In this document: positions 27,321 to 35,902 of the stretch, one piece after another | How positions within the stretch are numbered: the first letter of the stretch is position 1 | Layout of the letters: each line of letters begins with the position of its first letter | Origin: Arthrobacter sp. MYb229 | Lineage (GTDB): Bacteria; Actinomycetota; Actinomycetes; Actinomycetales; Micrococcaceae | Direction of reading: 5' to 3' | Assembly: GCF_002975405.1 (NCBI RefSeq) | Contig: NZ_PCPS01000001.1 | Span: 372,001-436,000 of the forward strand | DNA: 64,000 nucleotides | Made by a program: the position numbers and the translations under genes | Notes under the pieces: generated by a model | Told to the model about the DNA's origin: nothing | Seen by the model: the letters and a program-made list of their open reading frames with translations, nothing else | Database searches by the model: none

Positions 27321-28478
27321 ATGACTACCGTCCCGCTCGCCCGCACCGGGCACCGCCGATCCGAGGTTGGCCCCGTCGAGCTCTTCTTCGACCTGGTCTA
27401 CGTCTTCGCCATCATCCAGCTCTCGCACCTGCTCATCGAGCATCTCTCCTGGGAGGGCGCTGCCCAGACCATCGTGGTGTTCGCCGCCGTGTGGTGGGGG
27501 TGGAATTACACCGCCTGGGCGATGAACTGGCTGGATCCGAGCCGCACCCCGGTGCAGCTGCTCTCCGGAGTGCTGATGCTTGCCGCACTGGGCATGTCGA
27601 TCGCCATCCCCAGCGCTTTCGGCGATGGAGCATGGTTGTTCGTAGGGTGCTACCTGTTCATGGGCATACTTCGTCCGGTGTTCATGATGATCGCCTACCG
27701 CGGCCACCAGCTCGCAGCCAACTACCGCATGCTGTTGCTGTGGACACTTTTGGCCGGCATCTTCTGGGTCCTCGGTGCGGCGCTTCCCCTCGAATGGCGG
27801 CTGGGGCTCTGGTTGATCGCGGTGCTCATCGACTACGCGGCCCCGCTGGCCCACTATAGGATCCCTGGTATCGGTGCAGCCCCCATGCACCATTGGGACA
27901 CAGACGCCGAGCACCTGGCCGAGCGCAACCGTCTCGTCTTCATCATCGCCCTCGGCGAATCCATCCTACTCATGGGCGGCAGCATCGTCTCCCACGGGCA
28001 GCTCACCCCGTCACTCGCGTTGAGCATGGTCGTCGGCTTCGCGTCGCTGTTCGTGCTCTGGTGGAACTACTTCGCACTCGCCGGGCCAGATACGCAAGGC
28101 GGAGATTCTTCCACGGGTGCTCTAAGGTCGGCCTATGCCTACGCGCATTCCTTCATGGTCCTGGGCGCGATCCTCGTCGCCGTGTCCATCGAACTTCGGA
28201 TCTCGCATGACCACCTCACGCCCGCCATCGTTCTCGTGACGGCAGCAGGTCCGCTCGTTTACCTGGCGGGGAACCTGTTGTTCCTCCGGTCCCGCTTCGG
28301 ACGCCTCGCACGGTCCCGTTTCATCGCAGCAGCCGTGCTGGTGGTGATCACGATCGCTGCGATGGTGCTGATGGATCACTTGCCGGTAATCGGGCTCAGT
28401 GCAGCCGTACTTGCCGTGACAGCCGTTCTCGCCGCCCACACCGCGTACACGACATCGAAACATTCGGCGCTCGGATAA
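27321..28478 (+). CDS. Low temperature requirement protein A (LtrA) family membrane protein
   Basis: A 385-residue protein with about ten membrane helices. The opening EVGPVELFFDLVYVFAIIQLSH is the LtrA signature, and HLAERNRLVFIIALGESILL is the second conserved block. The function of the family is unclear; it was named from a Listeria cold-growth mutant. ATG 27321 is chosen because the signature begins about 20 residues in. Confidence 0.85.
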   Translation: MTTVPLARTGHRRSEVGPVELFFDLVYVFAIIQLSHLLIEHLSWEGAAQTIVVFAAVWWGWNYTAWAMNWLDPSRTPVQLLSGVLMLAALGMSIAIPSAFGDGAWLFVGCYLFMGILRPVFMMIAYRGHQLAANYRMLLLWTLLAGIFWVLGAALPLEWRLGLWLIAVLIDYAAPLAHYRIPGIGAAPMHHWDTDAEHLAERNRLVFIIALGESILLMGGSIVSHGQLTPSLALSMVVGFASLFVLWWNYFALAGPDTQGGDSSTGALRSAYAYAHSFMVLGAILVAVSIELRISHDHLTPAIVLVTAAGPLVYLAGNLLFLRSRFGRLARSRFIAAAVLVVITIAAMVLMDHLPVIGLSAAVLAVTAVLAAHTAYTTSKHSALG

Positions 28479-28877
28479 TTGGCGATGGCCTAGCAACCTT
28501 TACCTGAGATTCCTTTGCCCCCGTTCACGGTGCTCAGGATCGAGCGACGCGCTTGTTTTTTTGCGACAGCGGTCGCCTGCCATAGCTGCCCGAACGGATT
28601 CCCATATATGCTTCTGGGCATCGCAGGTGGCTTCGCGCTCTTGGCCTCCGCCGTGCACAGTACGACCTGCTCAGCGGAACACTCTGATCCTCGCGATCAC
28701 TAACGATGGCAACGTAGCTACTGGAAGTCGGAGGTTGGGCTATGTCGGAACTCGTGTGGAAGACCAGTTCAAAACTGTTAGTCCATTGTCTGCAGAGCGC
28801 ATTGCCCCGTACTTGATGTCCAGGGCATAGCATCCCAATCTCGGATTGGCCCGCAGCTTCATGCTGGGAACGTCGGT
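28479..28877. other. Gene-poor stretch in cassette 4
   Basis: About 400 bp between the LtrA gene and the converging 521-aa gene. Short frames on both strands (for example 28561-28830 plus, 28534-28890 minus) show no domain or ribosome-binding site. Nothing else is seen. Confidence 0.4.
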
Positions 28878-30443
28878 TTAGTAACGCCACCAGCTTGGTC
28901 TGTCGCGCATACCCATGTGCCAGGCGCGCGGTTGCGGTAAGTGCACCTGTTGCTGCTCTGGTTTGCCAAATCCGGCGCTGTAGTCCTTGCGATGACGCAA
29001 AGGATCCCAGCCCTCCATGTGGGGACGAAGGTCGTCTGCTGAGGGTTCGGCATCGAATACACCGTCGTCGAGGTGTTCGAGATTGGCAAGCGGATCAATG
29101 TCGTCTGCGCGAATACGCGCCCATTCGAGCCATTCTCGCAACTTCGGACGGTTCGCCAGCAGTCCCTGTGCCGTGGCTTCTGTCTCTAGTTGTTTCGCGA
29201 ATGCCCGCAGTTCTTGGGCTCCTTGCCAAGCCTCGAACGCGCGTGCAAACGTAGCTTCTCGGAGTTCGAGGATCGCTTTCGCTCGGGCATGGTCCCGTAA
29301 GTTCTCCCATGCGCGCAGTTGTGCAGCTTGTTCGCGTTGGTGTGCTTCGTGCGCCTCGGCGTGCCGTTGTTTCTGGCGTTCGAGGGCGTCGTCGTCATCG
29401 ATCACCCCTTTCTTGATCTCGCGTGCGATTTCGCGGACTTGACGTTCAAGGGGCTTCTTCTTCTCGTCAGACCACGTATCGCCGTTGCGTTCGTACCGAT
29501 AGTTTTGGCGGTCGATCTTTACCTCGTGCGTGCCGTCTCGTTCCACATGGAGTTGCAATCGGCCGGATGGCGAGCTGTCGAACTTCGGGATTCGCGTCCA
29601 CGGTGCACGCAAAAGCTCGCGCTGCTCTGCTGCTGTCGTAACGTGGGGGACCTCATTCAAGATCTCGGTGAGGTAGAGATTTCGGCGGCGGGTGTCGTCT
29701 TGAACAAACAACTTCGGTGTCTTGAGCTTGGTGTTCGCACCTAGCTTGAAGTCATGCGCGCGTAGGTGCTCGGCGAGATCAAGGACTATCTCAATGGCTC
29801 GGGGCCGGAGGGGTTCGCTGACCGGTTTGAGGATAGATGTGGTCTCTAATGCTTTGCGGAGCACGTCGAGGTTTGTCGTGATCTTTCGCGTAGTCGTTCT
29901 GATGCGATCCCAGTCGGAAGAATCTGCAGACGAGCCCGTGCTGAGCATGATGACGATCTCACCTGAGCTGCGTCCGGTGAAGCGTAATTCGTGGTCTTCC
30001 GGTACCAGATGATGGACCCTGCACGCGTGGAGAACGCGGCGGTAACGGGCGCGAGTCGACTCCACTGGGTCCGCGACGGTGATTCGTTCTGAGTCCCGGA
30101 GTTGAGCGATGAGGGCCTTCGCTTGTGCGAGCGTCTCTGACGCGCCGTCGCCAAGGCCGAGATCGACTGCTACGGCGCGGTGGGCTCGGACGGCGGGAAC
30201 GGTAGGGGCCTTAGGCGACGCGCTAGGCGGGTAGGTGCCGTGCTCAAGGTAGTGGGTTCCCGCTTTGGTAACAGCGGCGGTCCAAGTACTGCCGTGACGC
30301 GTGATCGTTACGAGTCCCCGGGACTTCAATGCGGCGGCACTGGTCTTATAGGGGAATCCGTCCTCGGGCCACTTGCCTTCAGGGCAACCATCGGAGATCC
30401 ATCGCAAAACTTCGAGCTGCCGCTCGTTTACAAGTCCGTCCAT
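28878..30443 (-). CDS. Unknown 521-aa protein with N-terminal winged-helix-like and coiled-coil regions
   Basis: The first 70 residues (RQLEVLRWISDGCPEGKW, AAALKSRGLVTITRHG, VTKAGTHYLEHG) look like a winged-helix module. The middle has DHELRFTGRSSGEIVIMLS and a Lys/Arg-rich part. A long Glu/Ala/Arg coiled-coil (about 345-430) and an acidic section (DDGVFDAEPSADDLRP) follow. The sequence ends RAWHMGMRDRPSWWRY. Similar large unknown proteins are scattered in actinobacterial genomic islands. No catalytic motif or recombinase signature was found. Confidence 0.5.
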   Translation of the reverse strand: MDGLVNERQLEVLRWISDGCPEGKWPEDGFPYKTSAAALKSRGLVTITRHGSTWTAAVTKAGTHYLEHGTYPPSASPKAPTVPAVRAHRAVAVDLGLGDGASETLAQAKALIAQLRDSERITVADPVESTRARYRRVLHACRVHHLVPEDHELRFTGRSSGEIVIMLSTGSSADSSDWDRIRTTTRKITTNLDVLRKALETTSILKPVSEPLRPRAIEIVLDLAEHLRAHDFKLGANTKLKTPKLFVQDDTRRRNLYLTEILNEVPHVTTAAEQRELLRAPWTRIPKFDSSPSGRLQLHVERDGTHEVKIDRQNYRYERNGDTWSDEKKKPLERQVREIAREIKKGVIDDDDALERQKQRHAEAHEAHQREQAAQLRAWENLRDHARAKAILELREATFARAFEAWQGAQELRAFAKQLETEATAQGLLANRPKLREWLEWARIRADDIDPLANLEHLDDGVFDAEPSADDLRPHMEGWDPLRHRKDYSAGFGKPEQQQVHLPQPRAWHMGMRDRPSWWRY

Positions 30444-30890
30444 GAAAGCACTGTACCGAATAACGCTTGACCCTCTTGGGCATCACCTCAGAGCGCGTCC
30501 AAGGGAAGCTGTGTGAGGAGTTTTTCCGATGCTGATTCTGGACGTGCTTTCGTGAAGTTCGTTCTGATCTCCCACACCACCGAAATGCGGTGGGGATGAA
30601 CGCTAAAAGGACCGGCAGCGAACGTACCGTTTTACTCAGTTCTGTCCTCGATCACGATCATGCCGATTTTGAGGATGGTTCCAACATCGATGACTACAAC
30701 GATCTTTACAACTAGACGTTCGGAAAGAAATTGAAAGCCGTGTCCTTGGCCAACCACAATGAGCGCCTCCTGGAGTTCTTAGAGAACTATGGGAGTTTCA
30801 CTATGCCGTTAAGGTTAGGTTCTCGTACGTTCCCTACCTCTTGTCGAGTAGCTCTCAGAGGTTACGTCGGTCGACTTCGAGACAGCGGCA
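30444..30890. other. Gene-poor right end of cassette 4
   Basis: About 450 bp before repeat copy 4. A 39-codon frame at 30596-30715 and a 69-codon frame at 30731-30940 that runs into the repeat are present but lack supporting features. Confidence 0.35.
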
Positions 30891-30905
30891 CAGAGGTTGG
30901 TATCT

Positions 30906-30940
30906 GTGGCGACGTGGTGGAGTTCCGCTCCAACGTCTAG
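30906..30940 (+). repeat. att-like repeat copy 4
   Basis: GTGGCGAC-GTGGTGGA-GTTCCGC-TCCAACGTC-TAG, encoding DVVEFRSNV. The left flank AGAGGTTGGTATCTG matches that of copy 1. Confidence 0.85.
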
Positions 30941-30949
30941 AACATCGTG

Positions 30950-30982
30950 CTCCGGAAGCCGGGTGACTTCCGGCTTCCGGAG
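30950..30982 (+). terminator. Hairpin behind att copy 4
   Basis: CTCCGGAAGCCGG (30950-30962) pairs perfectly with CCGGCTTCCGGAG (30970-30982), loop 7 nt, no T-run. It occupies the place of a ychF terminator relative to the repeat. Confidence 0.6.
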
Positions 30983-31026
30983 AGCTTGCGGGACGGTGGC
31001 TGATAGACGCTAACTGCGAGCGGATT

Positions 31027-31401
31027 TCACAGGTAGGGGCGTGTGATCAGCTCGAGGTAGTGGCCTGAGGGATCGAGCAGATAGACGCCGCGACCGCCGT
31101 GCTCATTGTTGATCTCTCCGGGTCGGGATCGTTGAGGGTCGGCCCAGTGCTCCTGCCGTCGGTCGACGATCTTCGCGTATGCGCGATCGAAATGCGCGTC
31201 ACCGAGCAGGTAGGCGTAGTGCTGCGGCGGGAACTCCATCGGTGGGCTTGCGAACTGCAGCAGGACACCATCGGCGATTTTGATGTTGACGAACGGACCC
31301 CAGGCCGGAGCGTCGTCCGCTTCGAGCAGGTCTCGATAGAACCTGGACATATCGGCAGGGTCCGTTGAGGCGATGATCGTGTGATTGAAGTGCGCTGTCA
31401 T
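31027..31401 (-). CDS. VOC/glyoxalase-type protein
   Basis: A 124-residue vicinal-oxygen-chelate protein: HTIIASTDPADMSRFYRDLL opens the first beta-alpha module and GRGVYLLDPSGHYLELIT closes the second. The family includes glyoxalases, dioxygenases and antibiotic-binding proteins; the substrate here is unknown. ATG 31401 has AGGAG 4-8 nt upstream on the minus strand. It is the only gene of cassette 5. Confidence 0.8.
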   Translation of the reverse strand: MTAHFNHTIIASTDPADMSRFYRDLLEADDAPAWGPFVNIKIADGVLLQFASPPMEFPPQHYAYLLGDAHFDRAYAKIVDRRQEHWADPQRSRPGEINNEHGGRGVYLLDPSGHYLELITRPYL

Positions 31402-31593
31402 GATTCTCCTGGTGGTGGCGTGAGTGAGCTCCGCTGACCTCACGCAAGGATGGACACGAATCAGGGAACAACCAGAGAGCCGTTCCCGGTGCGTCCGACT
31501 TGGGCCTGACTTGTCATCATCGCGGAGAGCCTACCTCCCCGTTGGATGGAGGTCAATCATCATTTGTTCTGACCAGAGCGCAGAAGTTGTTCG

Positions 31594-31630
31594 GTGCCCG
31601 AACTGGGTTGAATTCCGCTTCAACGTCTGA
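31594..31630 (+). repeat. att-like repeat copy 5
   Basis: GTGCCCGAAC-TGGGTTGA-ATTCCGC-TTCAACGTC-TGA, encoding NWVEFRFNV. Class B left arm (GAAGTTGTTCGGTGCC). A small hairpin, CCTGCA-GATCT-TGCAGG, follows at 31651-31667. Confidence 0.75.
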
Positions 31631-31670
31631 CACACAAGTTCTGGATAATTGCCTGCAGATCTTGCAGGGT

Positions 31671-31817
31671 CTAAACTGTTGGCGTCTGGAGTGTAGACAT
31701 CGAGCTGATCGCGGGCGACAAGGCTGGCGATTAGTAGCGTTTGTACAAGAGGAGCATTCCACTGGCTGACGTACTGTTCGATGAGCACCTGCGCAGATCG
31801 AGAGGAGAACGATCGAG
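31671..31817 (+). pseudogene. Decayed HigB/RelE-type toxin
   Basis: One frame reads VWSVDIELIAGDKAGD, two consecutive TAG stops (31731-31736), then RLYKRSIPLADVLFDEHL. This is the C-terminal half of the toxin family whose tail reads GDKxGnWxxWYxxxIPxADxLYDEHL; the stops sit where the Trp codon would be. The N-terminal half is missing up to repeat copy 5. The antitoxin gene follows directly. Confidence 0.6.
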
Positions 31818-32123
31818 ATGGCCAAGACCCTGAAGGACTTCGTCGCCAAGCACCCCGTGGACCGGGAGCTCGTTGAAGCGCACAAGGAGCGGATGCTCGC
31901 CGAGGTGCGTGCGTACCGCCTCCGCGAGTTGCGCGAAGGGGCGGGCCTGACCCAGGCCCAGCTCGCCGAGCGCATCGGCGTGGGCCAGCGCCAAGTCTCC
32001 AAGATCGAGCATGGCGACCTCGACAGCGCGAAGATCGGCACGATCCGCAGCTACCTCGAGGCAGTCGGTGGCGGGCTGGCAATCGAGTTCGTGGTCGGCG
32101 ACCAGCGCGTCCGGGTGGCCTGA
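31818..32123 (+). CDS. XRE-family antitoxin (orphan)
   Basis: A 101-residue HTH protein. LRELREGAGLTQAQLAERIG and VGQRQVSKIEHGDLDSAKIGTI form the Cro/C1 HTH; the tail (YLEAVGGGLAIEFVVGDQRVRVA) is typical of antitoxins paired with HigB/RelE-like toxins. GAGGAGAA precedes ATG 31818. The frame is intact although its toxin is broken, so it may act as a solitary antitoxin or regulator. Sole intact gene of cassette 6. Confidence 0.82.
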   Translation: MAKTLKDFVAKHPVDRELVEAHKERMLAEVRAYRLRELREGAGLTQAQLAERIGVGQRQVSKIEHGDLDSAKIGTIRSYLEAVGGGLAIEFVVGDQRVRVA

Positions 32124-32142
32124 GCCCAGACGTTTGCCAACC

Positions 32143-32177
32143 GTGGCGACGTGGTGGAGTGCCGCTTCAACGCCTAA
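32143..32177 (+). repeat. att-like repeat copy 6
   Basis: GTGGCGAC-GTGGTGGA-GTGCCGC-TTCAACGCC-TAA, encoding DVVECRFNA. Class A core. Confidence 0.8.
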
Positions 32178-32396
32178 AACTCCTGACTAGAATGAATTTA
32201 TCCTTCTTGAGATCGGTGTAGTTTCGTTGAAGCTGTAGCCGACTTGTCGCAGCCGTCGCGAACGTGTTGATTTCGATGGTGGGCCCATCGGAGGCCTAGC
32301 AATCGTCCCTCGATCCGGCGGCCATCGGAGTTCGGGGTCGGTTTCGTTGAGCCTAACGTTCGAGCAGCCTGTGGTTGGCGACAAAGGACACCAGGG

Positions 32397-32450
32397 GCGA
32401 GAGCGAAGCTAACCGGACTCCGTTGAAGACACGGTTGGCTTCGCTCTCGC
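32397..32450 (-). terminator. Terminator of the oxidoreductase gene
   Basis: GCGAGAGCGAAGC (32397-32409) pairs perfectly with GCTTCGCTCTCGC (32438-32450); AACCG/CGGTT extends the stem after one mismatch. It lies 11 nt beyond the stop of the minus-strand gene. Confidence 0.75.
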
Positions 32451-32460
32451 GTGCCCGAAC

Positions 32461-33405
32461 TCAGACGGTCAGAACGATTTTCCCTGCGACGTGTCCGCTC
32501 TCGCCGAGTTCGTGGGCGCGGTGCCCATCTCTCAGAGGGAAGGTAGCTGCGATCACGGGGCGGACAGCCCCGTCGTGGAGGAGTTCGGCGATCGCCTGCA
32601 TGCCCGCTTGGTCGCCTTCTACGAGCATCATCTCGTGGCGGGCACCGATGGCGCTGGCTTCGGCAGAATGGTCAGTGGTGGTGTTCAATGCGATGGAGAC
32701 GATGGTGCCGCCGGCTCGGAGGGTTCGCAGGGAGCGAGGAACGTAGTCGCCGCCGATTGTGTCCAGTACTACGTCAATGTCTTGTGCGGCTGCCGAGAAG
32801 TCATCTTTGGTGTAATCGATGACTTCGTCTGCTCCCAGCGACGTGACCAGTTCATGGTTCTTGGAACTCGCCGTCCCGATCACATATGCACCCTTGGCTT
32901 TGGCGATCTGCACGGCGAAGTGACCAACTCCACCAGCGGCCGCATGGATGAGAACTCGCTGTCCCGGTTGCACGTCGGCGACATTGACGAGCGCCTGCCA
33001 CGCGGTCAACGCTGCGAGTGGCACGGCAGAAGCTGCTTCATGATCGATGTTCGCCGGCTTCCGGGTCAAGTGCCGCGCAGGGGAAACGACGAACTCGGCC
33101 GCGGCTCCGTGCCCCTGCGGGTAAGGGAGCATTCCGAACACCTCATCACCCGCCTTGTGGATGGAGACACCGAGGCCGACCTCCTCGACGACGCCCGACA
33201 CATCCCAGCCGAGCACTTTCGATCCGTCCCCTAGGAATCCGGGGATACGCCGGTGCACCCAGTCTGTCGGGCTCAGTCCCGTCGCGCGGACCCGGACGAG
33301 GACTTCGGCTGGTCCAGGGGTCGGGCGCGGCTGTTCAGTCAAGTGGAGTACTTCTGGCCCGCCGAGAATGTTCTGGGTGAGCGCTTGCATGGTGTGATCT
33401 GTCAT
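32461..33405 (-). CDS. Quinone-oxidoreductase-type MDR enzyme
   Basis: A 314-residue zinc-independent medium-chain reductase. The N-terminal GroES-like part has ATGLSPTDWVHRRIPG and LGWDVSGVVEEVG; the NAD(P) loop reads VLIHAAAGGVGHFAVQIAKAKGA, broken here as AAAGGVGHFAVQIAK, followed by GADEVIDYTKDDF. The Cys/His zinc ligands of alcohol dehydrogenases are absent. It is divergent from the GlxA-type regulator 71 bp away, which probably controls it. Confidence 0.85.
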   Translation of the reverse strand: MTDHTMQALTQNILGGPEVLHLTEQPRPTPGPAEVLVRVRATGLSPTDWVHRRIPGFLGDGSKVLGWDVSGVVEEVGLGVSIHKAGDEVFGMLPYPQGHGAAAEFVVSPARHLTRKPANIDHEAASAVPLAALTAWQALVNVADVQPGQRVLIHAAAGGVGHFAVQIAKAKGAYVIGTASSKNHELVTSLGADEVIDYTKDDFSAAAQDIDVVLDTIGGDYVPRSLRTLRAGGTIVSIALNTTTDHSAEASAIGARHEMMLVEGDQAGMQAIAELLHDGAVRPVIAATFPLRDGHRAHELGESGHVAGKIVLTV

Positions 33406-33476
33406 GGTTCCAATTCTGGTCTCCTCGCGTCGCCCTGACGAGTGGCCCGCTGGCCATTATGTGGGAGGATTGGGCC

Positions 33477-34433
33477 ATGCATCGTGTTGTAGTTCTCGCA
33501 TCCCAAGGAGTGCTTCCCTTCGAGCTGAGTATCGCGACGCGGCTGTTCGGTTCCGCGCTCGACGAGAATGGTGAGCCTCTGTATGAGGTGATCACCTGCT
33601 CACCAGATGGGCACCCGGTCCGCACGGCCGCAGACTTCACGATCACGGTGACGCACGACGCGTCCGTTCTCGCGACCGCGGACACTATCGTCATCCCCGC
33701 GGGGGAACACCACGCGAACATCACCGGGCCGGAGCAGCTCCCAGAGGACCTCGCTGCCGCCGTCGCGCTCGTCCCGCCCGCTGCGCGCATCGTTGCCATT
33801 TGCCTGGCGTCGTATGTGCTCGCTGCGGCGGGTCTACTCGAAGGGTGTCGCGCCACAACGCATTGGAAGAGAACTGAGCATTTCATCGCTTCCTACCCGG
33901 CCATCGAGGTAGAAGTTGATGTGCTCTATGTGCAAAGTGGACGGATCTTCACGTCCGCCGGAGCCGCGGCCGGCATCGACCTGTGCCTGCAGCTGATCCG
34001 CATCGACCACGGCAGCCGGGTTGCGAACGATGTTGCACGACGCTGCGTCATTCCGCCCTGGCGTGACGGTGGACAGGCGCAGTACGTGGAAAGACCCGTG
34101 CCCCATTCTGACGACTCGAGCACCTCTGGGACCCGAACGTTTGCACTCCGACACCTTCAGCGTCCGCTACCCGTCGCCGAGCTGGCCGAACACGCCGGAA
34201 TGAGTCGCCGGACCTTCACCCGACGATTCCGCGCGGAAGTCGGACAAAGCGTCGGGGAGTGGCTCACCCGACAACGAATCGAACTCGCGAGAGCGCTCCT
34301 TGAGACCACAACGCTCCCCATTGATCAGGTCGCAGAGCAAGCCGGATTCGGAAGCGCCTTCACGCTCCGTGACCACTTCCGCGCTTCTCTTGGCACGTCT
34401 CCTAGCCAATATCGGAACAGTTTCCACGAATAG
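33477..34433 (+). CDS. GlxA-type AraC family regulator (DJ-1/PfpI plus HTH)
   Basis: A 318-residue regulator. The N-terminal DJ-1/PfpI-like domain begins HRVVVLASQGVLPFELSIA and has IVAICLASYVLAAAGLLEG with the nucleophile-elbow Cys. The C-terminal AraC HTH (ELAEHAGMSRRTFTRRF ... QVAEQAGFGSAFTLRDHF) follows. GGGAGGA at 33462-33468 is well placed for ATG 33477. It is divergent from the oxidoreductase gene of the same cassette (7) and likely its regulator. Confidence 0.88.
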   Translation: MHRVVVLASQGVLPFELSIATRLFGSALDENGEPLYEVITCSPDGHPVRTAADFTITVTHDASVLATADTIVIPAGEHHANITGPEQLPEDLAAAVALVPPAARIVAICLASYVLAAAGLLEGCRATTHWKRTEHFIASYPAIEVEVDVLYVQSGRIFTSAGAAAGIDLCLQLIRIDHGSRVANDVARRCVIPPWRDGGQAQYVERPVPHSDDSSTSGTRTFALRHLQRPLPVAELAEHAGMSRRTFTRRFRAEVGQSVGEWLTRQRIELARALLETTTLPIDQVAEQAGFGSAFTLRDHFRASLGTSPSQYRNSFHE

Positions 34434-34574
34434 CAACAGGGCCCGGCATGCCAGTCTCGCCCCGGAGCAGCAAGCGACGAGGGATAGAAATATCGGAACC
34501 CGGATTCTGCGCCTTGGCCACCGGCGAGAGGTCTATCGATGAGGGACAGTATGGCTCAGAGTCAGAGGTTATTC

Positions 34575-34612
34575 CGTACCGTAATGCGGTGGAGTTCCGC
34601 TTCAATATCTAA
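34575..34612 (+). repeat. att-like repeat copy 7
   Basis: CGTACCGTAATGC then GGTGGAGTTCCGC then TTCAATATC-TAA, encoding NAVEFRFNI. Class B left arm (AGAGGTTATTCCGTACC). Confidence 0.75.
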
Positions 34613-35136
34613 GCTTGGCAAGCGCTCGGTCTTCTTCGGCATCGTCGAGCCCGCCTGCGGCGAACGATTATGGTGTTGTTCGTAGGCATAAACGTCGGGC
34701 GAATCATTAAACTTGAGCCGGGCTATTGTGTCATGCAGGAGGGCCCGAGGCATGGCGATCGTGACGCAGTCGCGCTAGCCCGGTTCCATGATCCACAGCG
34801 GCAGCGTAGCAGGCTCTATCCATGAATTGATGCCAAGAACTGAGCGCCATCCGGCAGGCATGAATCGGATCAATCCCGAGGGCACAATCGTCGAGGAAGA
34901 CTCAGTGAATTGCGATCATCGCAGCTAGACCGGATTGGGCCTGTTGGCCCCATCGAATACGAGACCATCTAGGATCTGGCCGTGACCCTCGCGGTCCGGC
35001 ACCCCACCGCCGCCTAATCTTCTTGCAACCCTCAGACGGGTGGCTGAGGTGATCGCGAGGCAATTTGCTCCGCTCAGAAACGCCACCTATCCTGAGCGAG
35101 GTATTCAGAAACATCTATAGGTGGGAGGTATCGCAA
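34613..35136. other. Gene-poor left part of cassette 8
   Basis: About 520 bp with no convincing gene. Short frames have no domain or ribosome-binding site. Composition is less GC-rich than the core genes. Confidence 0.35.
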
Positions 35137-35373
35137 GTGAGAAAAATTTCACGGGTTGCCATGCAACGCGTGGCGCTATACCTCGGCATCTCCGTTTTTG
35201 GCATGGGCCTGCTGATTGGAGCGTATTGCCTGATATCGGGTAGGTCGCCGGTAGAAGTTCTTGAAAACCTGTGGGTCGCATTGTTATTCGCTTTCTTTGT
35301 GGCCGTAGCCACCGCGTTGCGCGACCAGCGGAAAGACGAAGCACCGCGTTCCAAGGGAACGAATCGCAAGTGA
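35137..35373 (+). CDS. Small two-TM membrane protein, cassette 8
   Basis: A 78-residue protein with a basic start (RKISRVAMQR), two hydrophobic helices (VALYLGISVFGMGLLIGAY and LWVALLFAFFVAVATAL) and a basic hydrophilic tail. GGGAGG at 35122-35127 lies 9 nt before GTG 35137, which decides the start over TTG/ATG codons further up. Function unknown. Confidence 0.5.
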   Translation: MRKISRVAMQRVALYLGISVFGMGLLIGAYCLISGRSPVEVLENLWVALLFAFFVAVATALRDQRKDEAPRSKGTNRK

Positions 35374-35374
35374 G

Positions 35375-35527
35375 GTGGGGGCCTTCTTTTTGTTCCGTCT
35401 GGGCAGCTCAGGCCAGTCGCTGCTGGGCATGCTGAGCGAGGTCTCCGGGGGAGAGTCAGACGAGGACATCCGTGAGGCGAATACACTGTGCAGATTCGTT
35501 GTGCCCGACCGCGAGAGCTACAGCTAG
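35375..35527 (+). CDS. Possible 50-aa peptide, cassette 8
   Basis: Begins at GTG 35375, 2 nt after the previous stop: short hydrophobic start (GAFFLFRLGSS), then an acidic stretch (GGESDEDIRE) and FVVPDRESYS. Coupling to the membrane-protein gene is the only support. Confidence 0.25.
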   Translation: MGAFFLFRLGSSGQSLLGMLSEVSGGESDEDIREANTLCRFVVPDRESYS

Positions 35528-35550
35528 TGCCCACTTTTCCAATGGCGTAC

Positions 35551-35587
35551 GTGCCAGAACGCGGCTGTATTCAGGTTTAACGTCTAG
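35551..35587 (+). repeat. att-like repeat copy 8 (diverged)
   Basis: GTGCCAGAAC-GCGGCTGT-ATTCAGG-TTTAACGTC-TAG, encoding NAAVFRFNV. Class B; the right arm carries changes. Confidence 0.6.
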
Positions 35588-35608
35588 CGTTATTGACGCA
35601 CTCCGTTA

Positions 35609-35623
35609 TATACTGGAACTGTG
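35609..35623 (+). promoter_or_regulatory. Leaderless higBA promoter
   Basis: TATACT (35609-35614) ends 6 nt before GTG 35621. It lies only 21 bp after repeat copy 8, so the promoter is inside the cassette. Confidence 0.5.
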
Positions 35624-35902
35624 ATCAGATCGTTTGGCAGCAAGGATACCGAGCGTCTGTGGCTTCGTGAGCGCGTGCCGTCCATTGATCCTCGGATACT
35701 CCGGGTGGCGCTGCGCAAGCTCCGCCAGGTGGGGTCAGCGACGAACCTGGATGACTTGCGAAGTCCGCCGGGCAATCGGCTCGAAGCCTTGAAAGGCGAC
35801 CGGGCCGGCCAGCACAGCATACGTGTTAATGACCAATGGCGGATCTGCTTCAAATGGACAGACGCCGGACCAGAGGAGGTGGAGATCGTTGACTACCACT
35901 GA
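35621..35902 (+). CDS. higB: HigB-type toxin (RelE/ParE superfamily)
   Basis: A 93-residue toxin of the plasmid-maintenance killer group: MIRSFGSKDTERLW, LRKLRQVGSATNLDDLRSPPGNRLEAL, KGDRAGQHSIRVNDQWRICF and EVEIVDYH. These proteins cleave mRNA on the ribosome. It is followed by an overlapping antitoxin gene and both look intact, so cassette 9 carries a working-looking addiction module. Confidence 0.92.
   Translation: MIRSFGSKDTERLWLRERVPSIDPRILRVALRKLRQVGSATNLDDLRSPPGNRLEALKGDRAGQHSIRVNDQWRICFKWTDAGPEEVEIVDYH

Noticed and set aside
30731-30940. 69-aa frame ending in GDVVEFRSNV
   Set aside because: Its only recognisable part is the repeat itself; the rest shows no coding signal.
32222-32356. 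Two TTTCGTTGA strings suspected to be further repeat copies
   Set aside because: They match only a few bases of the core (reverse orientation) and lack the arms and the spacer.
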